The position numbers were made by a program, and so were the translations under genes. 64,000 bases of DNA from CAWCDJ01 sp963836015. GTDB lineage: Bacteria; Acidobacteriota; Terriglobia; Bryobacterales; Bryobacteraceae. Shown one piece after another: positions 54,183 through 63,811 of this stretch. The DNA lies in NCBI GenBank assembly GCA_963836015.1, contig CAWIIF010000015.1, positions 806,001 through 870,000 on the forward strand, written 5' to 3'. The stretch's first letter is position 1; each line of letters begins with the position of its first letter. The notes beneath the pieces were generated by a model that had not been told where the DNA came from, made no database searches, and was given only the letters and a program-made list of their open reading frames with translations.

Positions 54183-55496
54183 TCAGAGAGCGATGGCATG
54201 CGCCGGAGGGATCAGCCTGGCCTGGCGCGCCGCCGCTTCGAGCTCTTCGCGGAACTTCGGATCGGCGATGCGGATGAGAGCCTCGGCCCGCTGGCGCAGG
54301 TTCTTGCCGTGCAGGTAGGCTACCCCGTGCTCGGTGATGACGTAGTGGACATCGCCGCGCGAGGTCACCACGCCGGCGCCCTGCCGCAGGTACGGCACGA
54401 TTCGCGAAAGAGTTCCATCCTTCGCGGTGGAAGGCAGGGTAATGATGGGCAGCCCGCCTTTGGACCGCGCCGCGCCGCGCAGGAAATCGACCTGCCCGCC
54501 GATGCCGCTGTAGGGGGTGTGGCCCATGGAATCGGCGCACACCTGCCCGGTAAGATCCACTTCGATCGCGGAATTGAGGGCCACCATGCGGTCGTTCTGC
54601 GCGATGATGAACGGGTCGTTGGCGTACGCCGTGCGGTGGAACTCGAACATCGGGTTGTTGTCGATGAAATCGAACAGCATCTTCGTGCCGAGCACGAAAC
54701 CGGCGATCACCTTGCGCGGATGAATGGTCTTCCGCTCGTTGTTGATCACGCCTGTGCGGATCAGCTCGACGACGCTATCGGGCACCATTTCGGAGTGGAT
54801 CCCGAGGTCCTTGTGGTCGCGAAGGAATCCCAGCACGGCTTCGGGAATACCGCCGATCCCTGTCTGGATGGTGGCTCCATCGGGAATCAGAGGCGCAACG
54901 TGGCGCGCGATGGCGCGGTGGAGGTCCGTCACTTCATGTTTCGGATATTCCGAGAGCGGGTGCGACGTCTCGATGAACGCATCGACGCGGCTCACGTGGA
55001 GGAAGGTATCGCCCAGAGTGCGCGGCATCCGGTCGTTGATTTCAACGATCACGTGTTTGGCGCACTGTGCGGCGGTGAGCGAGGCGTCGATGCTCGGGCC
55101 GAGGCTCATGTAGCCGTACGCATCCGGCGGAGTGCACTGCAGCAGGCAGACGTCGATGGGCAGCGCGCCCGAGATGAACAGGCCTTCGATCTCGCTGAGG
55201 AAGATGGGCGTATAGTCGGCGCGGCCTTCCTGCACCGCGGTCCGGACGTTGCCGCCGATGAAGAGCGCATTGTGGCGGAAGTGCCCCTCGTACTCGGGCA
55301 GGCTGTAATCGGCGATCCCCATGGTGGCCATGTGGAGCACGGTGACGTCGCGCAGCTCAGGTCCGCGGCGCGTCAATGCCTTGACCAGCTCCACCGGCTC
55401 GGCACAGCCGTTGTGGATGTAGACCGTGGTGCCCGACCGGACGACGGAGAGCGCCTCGTCGGGCGCGGCGATGCGGGAACGATAGTTGCCGTTCAC
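54183..55496 (-). CDS. acetyl-CoA hydrolase/4-hydroxybutyrate CoA-transferase family protein
   Basis: A 437-residue class I CoA-transferase. I choose GTG 55496, which overlaps the alanine dehydrogenase stop and has GGGAGG upstream; the longer frame to 56198 is a shadow of that gene. Family signatures: IQTGIGGIPEAVL, LGIHSEMVPDSVVELI, GTKMLFDFIDNN and the GGQVDFLRGA end motif. The catalytic Glu is expected in the HSEM region. It could move CoA between acetate and hydroxy acids. Confidence 0.82.
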   Translation of the reverse strand: MNGNYRSRIAAPDEALSVVRSGTTVYIHNGCAEPVELVKALTRRGPELRDVTVLHMATMGIADYSLPEYEGHFRHNALFIGGNVRTAVQEGRADYTPIFLSEIEGLFISGALPIDVCLLQCTPPDAYGYMSLGPSIDASLTAAQCAKHVIVEINDRMPRTLGDTFLHVSRVDAFIETSHPLSEYPKHEVTDLHRAIARHVAPLIPDGATIQTGIGGIPEAVLGFLRDHKDLGIHSEMVPDSVVELIRTGVINNERKTIHPRKVIAGFVLGTKMLFDFIDNNPMFEFHRTAYANDPFIIAQNDRMVALNSAIEVDLTGQVCADSMGHTPYSGIGGQVDFLRGAARSKGGLPIITLPSTAKDGTLSRIVPYLRQGAGVVTSRGDVHYVITEHGVAYLHGKNLRQRAEALIRIADPKFREELEAAARQARLIPPAHAIAL

Positions 55497-56548
55497 AGAC
55501 GCCTCCCGCCCAGCGTGTAGACGCCGCGCCTCAGATCGGGACACTTCTCGATGGCGCCTTCGACGCCGTGTTTCGCGATGGAGAGCAGGTAGGGGAGCAT
55601 GGCCTGGGCGATCGCGATGCTCGATGAGCGGCCGAGATCGGCGGTGAAATTGGGCACACAGAAGTGAGTGACGTTTTTGTAAACGAAGGTCGGATCGGCG
55701 AGGGTGGTGGGCCGGCTGGTTTCGATGCAGCCGCCCTGGTCGATGGCGACATCGATGATGGCAGAGCCCGGCTTCATGCGCTCCACCATGGCGCGGGTCA
55801 CGATGTGCGCGGCGCGGGTGCCGGCCACCAGGATGGCGCCGATCAGCACGTCGGCGGAGGCCACCGCTTCGGCGATGGCGTCGGGATCCGCCAGGCAGGT
55901 TTCGACTCCCGGGACGTGTTCCATGACGTGGCGTAATTTGCCCGGATCGCGGTCGAACGCGGTGACCCGGGCGCCGGCGGCGGCGGCTCCGCGCGCGGCG
56001 GCGAACCCGACTGCACCCGCACCCAGCACGACCACGCGCGCGGGAGGCACGCCCGGCGTACCGCCCAGCAGGATGCCGCGCCCGCCGGAACTGGAGCGCA
56101 GCAGATGGGCGGCGATCGCGGTGGTCATCTGGCCGGCCACCTCGCTGACGGCCGCGAGCACGGGCAGCCGGCCGTCTTCCTGCTGGATGATCTCGCAACC
56201 GATGGCGGTGAGGCAGCGTTCGGCGATCTTGTCGAGCAGCGCGCGGTCGGCCACCGCCATGTGATAGAAGGCCATCAGGGTCATGTTCGGCCGCGCGAGG
56301 CCGAGCTCTTCGGTGGTGGGACGGCTGATTTTGGGAAGAAGGTCCGCCCGCTGGATGACCTCGGCCGGCGAATACGCGATCTGGGCGCCGGCCCGTATGT
56401 ATTCGTCATCGGAATACATGGCGCCTTCGCCCGCGCCGGTTTCCACCCACACGGTATGCCCCGCTTCGGCCAGCCGCCGGACTACCGGCGGCGTAAGGCA
56501 GACACGCCGGTCGTAGAGGCCGCGCTCGCGGATCACTCCGATGTTCAT
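55493..56548 (-). CDS. ald: alanine dehydrogenase
   Basis: A 351-residue AlaDH/PNT-family enzyme, which interconverts L-alanine and pyruvate with NAD. Visible: IGVIRERGLYDRRVCLTP (substrate Arg), MAFYHMA, the dinucleotide motif VVLGAGAVG (about residues 171-179) and the catalytic region IIDVAIDQGGCIETSRPTT. It overlaps the cNMP-binding gene upstream as ATGA and the CoA-transferase downstream as GTGA. The short length and absence of membrane parts exclude a transhydrogenase. Confidence 0.85.
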   Translation of the reverse strand: MNIGVIRERGLYDRRVCLTPPVVRRLAEAGHTVWVETGAGEGAMYSDDEYIRAGAQIAYSPAEVIQRADLLPKISRPTTEELGLARPNMTLMAFYHMAVADRALLDKIAERCLTAIGCEIIQQEDGRLPVLAAVSEVAGQMTTAIAAHLLRSSSGGRGILLGGTPGVPPARVVVLGAGAVGFAAARGAAAAGARVTAFDRDPGKLRHVMEHVPGVETCLADPDAIAEAVASADVLIGAILVAGTRAAHIVTRAMVERMKPGSAIIDVAIDQGGCIETSRPTTLADPTFVYKNVTHFCVPNFTADLGRSSSIAIAQAMLPYLLSIAKHGVEGAIEKCPDLRRGVYTLGGRRL

Positions 56549-57021
56549 ACGGCACCGACCGGTGTATACGCCTCCAGCAACTGCACGCGGATGGCATGAA
56601 GGCGGCCGGACATCACGGTGAGGATGGCCCGCATGAAGACGAACCCGAAGGCGTAATCCTGCTCGCAGGCATGGCGCAGCCGGGCGCCATCGAACGCCAG
56701 GGCGTGGACCTCTTCGAGGGCGCGCGCCTGGAACTGCTTTCCGTTGTCGGTAGTGACCGAGGACCAGCCGAGCACCTCGCCGGCATATAGGGTGGAAACC
56801 CGCAGCGGCCGCCCGGGGGCGTTCACTTCCAGGGCGACATTTCCCGAGATCAGGAGATAAATCAGGCTGGAATGGTCGCCTTCGTGGAAGATCAGCTCGC
56901 CGGGGGCAAACCGCCCTTCACTGGCCATGGCAGCCAGGCGCGCGACATGTTCCGGCCAGAAATGAGCAGCGAAAGGATGTTCACGCAGCAGATCGGCAAC
57001 CGTCGGGTTTTCCATACACAC
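56545..57021 (-). CDS. cyclic nucleotide-binding domain protein without DNA-binding domain
   Basis: A 158-residue single-domain protein; an alternative ATG two codons in is at 57015. The beta-roll is seen in GELIFHEGDHSSLIYLLISGNVALEV and the phosphate-binding region in LYAGEVLGWSSVT, where the usual R-A pair is changed. There is no helix-turn-helix, so it is not a CRP-type repressor or activator. Overlap with the alanine dehydrogenase gene suggests that it controls, or shares regulation with, that enzyme. Confidence 0.8.
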   Translation of the reverse strand: MCMENPTVADLLREHPFAAHFWPEHVARLAAMASEGRFAPGELIFHEGDHSSLIYLLISGNVALEVNAPGRPLRVSTLYAGEVLGWSSVTTDNGKQFQARALEEVHALAFDGARLRHACEQDYAFGFVFMRAILTVMSGRLHAIRVQLLEAYTPVGAV

Positions 57022-57095
57022 CTCCGTGGTGGTGCTCTCTACTTATATATTCGGACCTTTTACGTTGAAAGGCAACCTGATATAGAATCATTGGC

Positions 57096-57965
57096 GTGAT
57101 GAATACCTCCCGACGCCAGTTTCTGTTCACCGCCGCCGCGGGTTCGATCGCGGCGGCCGCCGCGCCGGCCCCCGAGCGGCTGCCGATCCGGAAAGCCGTG
57201 GAGTTCAGCATGCTGCCGAACTCCATGGGGGTGCTCGAACGGTTCCAACTCGCGCACGAAGCGGGGTTTGAGGCCATCGAGTGCCCGACTACGCCCGAAG
57301 CATCCAAAGCGGAAGAGATACTGGACGCCTCGAAGAAGAGTGGCCTGCCGATCCACTCGGTGATGAACCAGGAACACTGGCGCAGTCCGCTGTCTTCGGC
57401 TGACGCGGCGGTGGTCGAGAAGAGCCTGGAGGGCATGCGCACCAGCCTGCACAACGCCAAGATGTGGGGCGCGGACACGGTGCTGCTGGTTCCGGCGGTG
57501 GTGAACCCGGAGGTGACCTACGCGGAGGCGTGGCAGCGCAGCCAGAAGCAGATCCGCAAGCTCATCCCGCTGGCGGAACAGTTGAAGATCATCATCGGGA
57601 TCGAAGAAGTCTGGAACAAGTTCCTGCTCAGCCCGCTCGAGTTCGCCCGCTATATCGACGAGTTCCAGAGCCCGTGGATCCGCGCGTATTTCGACGTGGG
57701 GAACGTGGTCCTCTACGGGTACCCTCAGGACTGGATCCGGACGCTGAATAAGAGGATCATCAAGGTCCATATCAAGGACTTCTCGTTCCGGAAGCGGATG
57801 GCGGAGTTCACCCCGCTGCTCGAAGGCGATATCGACTGGAAGGCGGTGCACGCCGCCTTCGCGGACATCGGGTACAAGGGCACGGCGACGGTGGAACTGA
57901 ACGGCGGAAACGGCGATTATCTGAAGGAAGTCAATCGCCGCTTCGACAAGATTCTGGAAGGGTAG
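57096..57965 (+). CDS. Tat-exported sugar-phosphate-isomerase-like TIM barrel protein
   Basis: A 289-residue protein with twin-arginine leader NTSRRQFLFTAAAGSIAAAAA. The barrel belongs to the AP-endonuclease-2/hydroxypyruvate-isomerase-like group: metal ligands fit Glu in IGIEEVWN, Asp in AYFDVGN, His in KVHIKDF and Glu in TVELNGG. Exported members are frequent in Acidobacteria and Planctomycetes with polysaccharide genes. The substrate is unknown; probably a free sugar or cyclic polyol outside the cytoplasm. It is divergent from the cNMP-binding gene. Confidence 0.82.
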   Translation: MMNTSRRQFLFTAAAGSIAAAAAPAPERLPIRKAVEFSMLPNSMGVLERFQLAHEAGFEAIECPTTPEASKAEEILDASKKSGLPIHSVMNQEHWRSPLSSADAAVVEKSLEGMRTSLHNAKMWGADTVLLVPAVVNPEVTYAEAWQRSQKQIRKLIPLAEQLKIIIGIEEVWNKFLLSPLEFARYIDEFQSPWIRAYFDVGNVVLYGYPQDWIRTLNKRIIKVHIKDFSFRKRMAEFTPLLEGDIDWKAVHAAFADIGYKGTATVELNGGNGDYLKEVNRRFDKILEG

Positions 57966-58148
57966 ACCGGCGGGGCGGGCACAGCTCTGCGATCACCTTC
58001 GGATCCCACAGGCTGCTGCCGGCGGTGATCACGCAACACTTGGCATGATTGTGATAGTCTACGGCTCGGCACGATCCTGACGGGCTTGGGGATTTTCGCG
58101 GGTCGGCGCCACCTGAATCGGAAATTCACGCTCGTGAGGAGAAGACGC

Positions 58149-60836
58149 ATGCGTGCATGTTTTCTTCTGATTGCCGGCACAGCCATGGCCGCGCCGGCCG
58201 TTCAGTGGGGTACGGTCCCGTTGAGTTTCGAGCCGAATACCGGCCAGGCACCGGCGGAGGTGCGTTATCTCGTAAGGGGCAGCGCCTACACCTTGTATCT
58301 GGCCTGCGGCGAGGCCGTGCTCGCCGGGCGGAACCAGCCGCCCTTGCGGACCAGGTTATCCGGCGCAAACCCTTCGGCTCGCATTGCGGGCGAAATCCCG
58401 CAGGACTCCAGGAGTAACTATTTCATCGGCAATGATCCGGCTAAGTGGCGCACTTCCGTTCCCAACTTTGCACGAGTCCGCTACGCCGGCGTCTACCCCG
58501 GAATCGATCTCGTCTACTACGGGACGGACCGCAGCCTGGAGTACGACTGGATCGTCTCGCCCGGAGCGGATCCGCGAAAGATCCGAATGACCTTCGAGAG
58601 CACCGATCAATTGCGAATCGATAAGCAGGGCGACCTCGTCATCCGGGCGGGCGGGAATGAATACCGGCACAAGAAACCGGCGATTTATCAGGAAGTCGCC
58701 GGGAAACGCGTTCCGGTTGCCGGCAGTTGGACTTTGCACGGTAATGAAGGCAGTTTCCGCCTCGGCGCCTACGACCGTGGAAAGGAGCTGGTGATCGATC
58801 CGCCGCTGATCTATTCGACCTATTACGGCGGAAGCGGACTCGACTATGCCTACGCCGTTTCCGTGGATTCAATCGGCAACACGTACGTCGTGGGGTCCAC
58901 GGGCTCGACCGTTTTCGACATCCGGGGAACAGAAGACGCTTTCGTGACCAAGCTACGCCCCAACGGCTCCAGGCTGTTCTCTGTTTTTCTAGGGGGAGGC
59001 GGCGCGGATGAGGCCAAGGGGGTCGCGGTAGATGTCCAAGGAAACGTTTACGTCACGGGAAGCACCGGATCGCTCGACTTTCCGACGAAGGGCGCGATAC
59101 AGGCGACAACTGGCGGATCGGGCGACGCGTTCCTGGTCAAACTGAGCCCGGGCGGCGCGACGCTCGTGTACTCCACCTATCTCGGCGGAATCGCCAACGA
59201 TTCCGCCTCGGCGGTCGCCATCGACGCTGCCGGTAACGCGTATATCGTGGGAACCACTTTTTCGGCCGACTTCCCCACAACCAATCCATTCCAGGGCGCG
59301 AAAGGCGCCCAGCAGGACGCATTCGTCGCGAAGATCAATCCAACCGGCACCGCGTGGGTATACTCCACTTACCTGGGCGGGAACAACGTCGACGAAGGCA
59401 ACGCCATCGCAGTCGACGCGTCCGGAAGCGCATATGTGACCGGGTACACGGCTTCGACAAACTTTCCACTGTCCTCTCCTTTCCGCGGTTCCAATGCCGC
59501 CAGCGTCGACGCGTTCGTCACGAAACTGAATCCGGCGGGCTCCGCGCTGGTGTATTCCACCTATCTGGGGGGTTCGGCACGGATTATGGGACGGCGATTG
59601 CGGTGGACTCGTCCGGCAGCGCCTATGTCACGGGCACGGTGACGTCGGACGATTTCCCCGTTGTCAATGCGATCGATACCACGCTTGGAAGCCATGCCGT
59701 GGACGATGCATTCGTCACGAAATTCAATCCTTCCGGCTCGGCTCTGGTGTATTCCACCTACCTGGGAGGCGGCTCGGAAGACGACCCCGTATGCGCTGGC
59801 GCTCGATCAGGCAGGCAACGTCTACATTACCGGTCGTACCAACTCGAGCGACTTTCCGTTGACCAATCCGCTTCAGACTACTCGGACAGCGTTCGACATG
59901 TTCGTCACCGAAATCAACGCGGCCGGATCGGCGCGGCTGTTTTCGACGTTCATCGGCGGCTCCGGGAGCGAGTCGGGCCGCGGCATCGCCGTGGACCGCT
60001 TGGGCAACATACACATCGCCGGAGAAAGCTCGTCCACGGATTTTCCGGTGAAGAACGCGCTGCAGGGCACGAGCGGTGGCGGCAGCGCTCCCCAGGATGC
60101 CGTGGTGCTGGTGTTGGGCGATGCGCCGCCCTCGAACGGGCCGGTCATCACGAGCGTCAGCGACAATCTTATCGACGGCGGCGCGGTAACGCCGGGCGGA
60201 TGGTTCTACGTGAAAGGCACGGATCTGGCGGATAGCACGCGGATCTGGGGTGGCAGCGATTTTGCCGACCCGAATACGCTGCCCACCGACCTGAACGGGG
60301 TGGAGGTTTGGGTCAACGGTGCTCCGGTGCCGGTGTATTTCATTAGCCCCGGCCAGGTGAATGCGCAGGCGCCTTTGAACATCAGCGGCACGATCACGGT
60401 CCAGGTAGTCCGTCTCGGACTGCCCAGCAACACTCTGACGGCCCCTGTCGCACAGATCCAACCCAGCCTGTATTATTACCAGGCTGGCTCAAAGAGTTAC
60501 GCAGCGGCGCTGTTTGTGGACTACACGATCATGGGCGATCCTGCCGTGGTGCCGGGAACCCGCAAAGCGATGCCGGGAGAGATCATCCAGCTCTACGCCT
60601 CGGGGCTGGCGCCTTCTCAATCCGGAAGCGCGGTTACGTCGCCCGTCCCGATTACGGGGGTCGGCGTGACGATTGGAACCACCGATGCCGAGGTGTCGTT
60701 CGCGGGACTGGTTGCCCCGGGGCAGTTCCAGGTGAATTTCACCGTGCCGCAACTACCCGCCGGTGAGTATTCCATCAAGGTCTCGACGTCCGGCAAGACT
60801 TCACAACCTAATGTGCTTTTCGAGATCGGCCAGTAA
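58149..60836 (+). CDS. secreted SBBP beta-propeller-repeat protein with Solibacter-type C-terminal domain; two frameshifts
   Basis: The ATG at 58149 has GAGGAGAAG upstream and gives a signal peptide. An N-terminal DUF7948-like part (FEPNTGQAP, FARVRYAGVYPGIDLVYYG) is followed by at least six repeats of YSTYLGG...A-A-D--GN-Y--G-T-S-DFP, and then a domain of the Solibacter C-terminal type (PGGWFYVKGTDL, VYFISPGQVNAQAP, GEIIQLYASGLAP). One G is missing near 59576 and one C is extra at about 59785-59788. The 210 bases between are read in another frame; repairing both restores one protein of about 895 residues. The function is probably adhesion or binding. Confidence 0.8.
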
Positions 60837-61016
60837 TATCTGCCGGCGGCGAGTATCCAGTAAGCGGTCGTGAAGTTCCAGGGTTCTGGCGACGCGCTCT
60901 CGTCGAATCGTCATAAAAAGCAACCATACGACCGTGCAGACGATCACCAATAGTAGGCAGTGGCCTCACTCGAACCGCAAGGCGGATCGGAACTGAGGAC
61001 CAAAAAGGAGGCCATA

Positions 61017-61295
61017 ATGAAACACTCAGCAAGGGTTATGTCCCTTCTGATGGCACTCTCCGGTGCAGTAGTGCCTGCAGCGCTGGCGCAAGCACCACCC
61101 GCGCAAACGCCACCACCGGCTACAAAGACCCAACAAGAGACGCAAGCTAAGCAAAAAGAGAGCTCGCACCCTAAAGCTAAGGGTGCGGCAGCGGGTGCCG
61201 CAATCGGAGCCGTGGGCGGGAACGCGGCCAAGGGCGCGGTCATCGGAGCAGGCCATAGCCGTCGCGAGGAGAGGAGAGCGAACCGAAAGAAGTGA
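61017..61295 (+). CDS. small exported glycine-zipper protein
   Basis: A 92-residue protein; the ATG at 61017 has AAGGAGG upstream, whereas the frame start at 60960 has none. A signal peptide (VMSLLMALSGAVVPAALAQ) is followed by a Pro/Thr/Gln/Lys-rich linker and a glycine zipper (AKGAAAGAAIGAVGGNAAKGAVIGAG, in two blocks) and a basic tail (SRREERRANRKK). Glycine-zipper segments often insert in or oligomerise at membranes. I know no specific function. The gap from 60837 to 61016 shows no further gene. Confidence 0.7.
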   Translation: MKHSARVMSLLMALSGAVVPAALAQAPPAQTPPPATKTQQETQAKQKESSHPKAKGAAAGAAIGAVGGNAAKGAVIGAGHSRREERRANRKK

Positions 61296-61365
61296 TAACA
61301 GTGGCGAAAGGGCGCTGCGGCGTGGGCCATCGCAAGGCTGCTCGAAGGTGCAGTAGCATGTATGC

Positions 61366-63807
61366 ATGCGGAACGAGGAGAGCCGCTGGCCTGGAGAGGG
61401 TTTCGGGACGGCGCGGATTTCCGGGCGAGTAAGCCTTTCGGCGGTGTTTCTGTTTGCGGGTTTTGTCGTGCATGCCGCCACTCTGCCGGATGGCCCGGGC
61501 AAGGTTGAAACGACGCGCGTTTGCGGCAAGTGCCACTCCCTGGAGCAGGCCGTATCGGTGCGCCAGGGACTGGCGGGGTGGAAGGACACCATTGCCAAGA
61601 TGGTCGGCATCGGCGCGGAAGGCAGCGATGCGGAGTTCGCCGCGATTCTGAATTACCTCGCGAAGAACTACGGCGCCGGGAACGCGAGCCCGTCCTCGCC
61701 GGGCCCGGCGGCTTCCCCGGCCGTGCCGCCCCCGAGTGAATCGCCGAACGATGCGGGCGCGCCCGGGGGAACGCGCACCGCGGAAGCGCAGGCGCTGGAG
61801 GACCGCAAGAATCTCGAAGCGTTCCACGCCGGTCCGCCGATCCCGGCAGCAAAAGAATGGCCCACGTACGGTCACAATCCCGGCGGCGAGCGCTTCTCGC
61901 CGCTCACGCAGCTGACACCCGAAAACGTCAGCGGGCTGAAGATCGCCTGGACCTATCACATGCGGCCGGCCGGCTTCACCGGAGGCAGGGGCGGTTTCCC
62001 GACCATGGAAGGACGCGGGCCGGGCGGCGCTGTCGGGGACACGCCCGACGCTCCGGACAGCCGCGGACGCGGGGCCGGACGCGGAAGGTTCGGCTCCGGG
62101 TTTCGCCCCAGCGGGGACACGCCGCTGGTGAGAAACGGCATCATGTACGTCGCGACACCGTATTCGCGAGTGGCAGCGGTTGACCCGGTGACGGGCAAAG
62201 AGCTGTGGTCGTTTCCGCTCCCTTCGGGCAACCCTTCGACGCGCGGCCTGGAGTTCTGGGCCGGCGACGGAGCGACGCCGGCGCAGATCGTCTTCGGGTC
62301 CAGCGACGGCAAGCTCTATTCGCTGGATGCGAAATCCGGGAAGCCGAACGACCGCTTCGGCGATAACGGAGTCGTGAACCTGAACACCGACGCGATTATG
62401 CACGGCCTGCCTGGCCGAAACGGTCTCACGTCGCCGCCTGTGGTTTATAAGAACCTCGTGATCACCGGCGGCACAACGCAGGAGAACCCGCCGCACGGAC
62501 CGGCGGGGGACGTTCGCGCGTGGGACCTGCGGACGGGCAAGCTGGTGTGGACCTTCCACTCGATCCCGCAGAAAGGCGAGAAATACAACGACACATGGGC
62601 GGGCGATAGTTGGAAGAATCGCTCCGGCGTCAACGTTTGGGGCTTCCTCACCGTGGACGAGAAGCGCGGGATCGTCTATATGCCGTTCGGCGCGCCCTCG
62701 GTGGATCAGTACGGCGGCGATCGCGCCGGGAACAACCTTTTCAGCACGAGCCTGGTTGCGGCCGACGCCAATACCGGCAAGTACCTGTGGCATTTCCAGG
62801 TGGTTCATCACGACATCTGGGACGCGGATATGACCGGCGCGCCCGCATTGATCGACGTGAAGCAGGGCGGCAAGACGATTCCCGCGGTGGTCGCGATGGA
62901 CAAAGTCGGGATGGTGTTTCTGCTGAACCGCGTCACGGGCAAGCCGATTTACGGCGTGGAAGAGCGGCCGGTACCGCAGAGCGAGGTGCCGCTCGAGCAC
63001 ACGTCGAAGACGCAGCCGTTCCCGCTGAAGCCGCCGCCGCTCGCGCGCATGACGTTCAGCAAGGACGATGTCGCTACGGTGACGCCCGAACTCGAAGCGG
63101 CGTGCCGGAAACTGATCGAGGGCCTGGAGATGGGCGGGCCGTTCCTTCCCCCCAGCTACAACCATCTGCGCGTCCAGTTCCCGGGGAATCACGGCGGTGT
63201 GAACTGGGGCGGAACGTCGTTCAATCCGCAGCTCGGATATCTGTTCGCCAATGTGAATGAGCTTGGCCAAATGTCAGGACTGAAGGACCACGATCCGAAG
63301 AGCGGTCCGGCGGTGGCGAACGGCCAGGGCAACCGTGTCGATCCCGGGGGCCCTTACGAGGGGGTTGCGGTAGGCGGGCGCTTCAGCATCAAGGGGCCGA
63401 CATCGCAGCAGCTACCATGCCAGCAGCCGCCGTGGGGCGAACTGGCGGCGGTGAATGTGAACACCGGCGAGATTGCGTGGAAGGTGACCCTGGGCGTCAC
63501 GGACAGCTTGCCGGAAGGCAGGCAGAATACTGGCCGTCCGGGCAATGGCGGCACGATCGCAACGGCCGGCGGGCTGGTCTTCGTCGGCGCGACCGACGAT
63601 GCCCGCTTCCGCGCGTTCGACGCCAAGACCGGGAAGGAGCTTTGGACGGTTAAGCTGCCCGGCGCTGCGGAAGCCACACCGATTACCTATGAGGGCCGCG
63701 ACGGGAGGCAGTATGTCGTGATCACGGCCACGGGGGGAGGCTTCTTCAACAACCCGGTGACCGGCGACAGCGTCATCGCCTTCGCCCTCGACGCGCCGCG
63801 CCAGTAG
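61366..63807 (+). CDS. PQQ-dependent quinoprotein dehydrogenase with N-terminal cytochrome c
   Basis: An 813-residue periplasmic enzyme. After a signal region (LSAVFLFAGFVVHAATL) there is a c-type heme site, C53-G-K-C56-H57. A Pro/Ser/Ala-rich linker leads to a PQQ beta-propeller (WPTYGHNPGGERFSPLTQL, GTPLV-type repeats, LWHFQVVHHDIWDAD, GGVNWGG). The heme at the N-terminus, not the C-terminus, is a variant of the membrane or soluble type II organisation. It oxidises an alcohol or sugar and passes electrons to the heme. A Gly/Arg-rich insertion is present at about 61981-62100. Confidence 0.87.
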   Translation: MRNEESRWPGEGFGTARISGRVSLSAVFLFAGFVVHAATLPDGPGKVETTRVCGKCHSLEQAVSVRQGLAGWKDTIAKMVGIGAEGSDAEFAAILNYLAKNYGAGNASPSSPGPAASPAVPPPSESPNDAGAPGGTRTAEAQALEDRKNLEAFHAGPPIPAAKEWPTYGHNPGGERFSPLTQLTPENVSGLKIAWTYHMRPAGFTGGRGGFPTMEGRGPGGAVGDTPDAPDSRGRGAGRGRFGSGFRPSGDTPLVRNGIMYVATPYSRVAAVDPVTGKELWSFPLPSGNPSTRGLEFWAGDGATPAQIVFGSSDGKLYSLDAKSGKPNDRFGDNGVVNLNTDAIMHGLPGRNGLTSPPVVYKNLVITGGTTQENPPHGPAGDVRAWDLRTGKLVWTFHSIPQKGEKYNDTWAGDSWKNRSGVNVWGFLTVDEKRGIVYMPFGAPSVDQYGGDRAGNNLFSTSLVAADANTGKYLWHFQVVHHDIWDADMTGAPALIDVKQGGKTIPAVVAMDKVGMVFLLNRVTGKPIYGVEERPVPQSEVPLEHTSKTQPFPLKPPPLARMTFSKDDVATVTPELEAACRKLIEGLEMGGPFLPPSYNHLRVQFPGNHGGVNWGGTSFNPQLGYLFANVNELGQMSGLKDHDPKSGPAVANGQGNRVDPGGPYEGVAVGGRFSIKGPTSQQLPCQQPPWGELAAVNVNTGEIAWKVTLGVTDSLPEGRQNTGRPGNGGTIATAGGLVFVGATDDARFRAFDAKTGKELWTVKLPGAAEATPITYEGRDGRQYVVITATGGGFFNNPVTGDSVIAFALDAPRQ

Positions 63808-63811
63808 GGGG

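Noticed and set aside
58800..60100. DNA tandem repeat
   Set aside because: The repeats are protein-level beta-propeller units with diverged DNA, not a simple tandem array.
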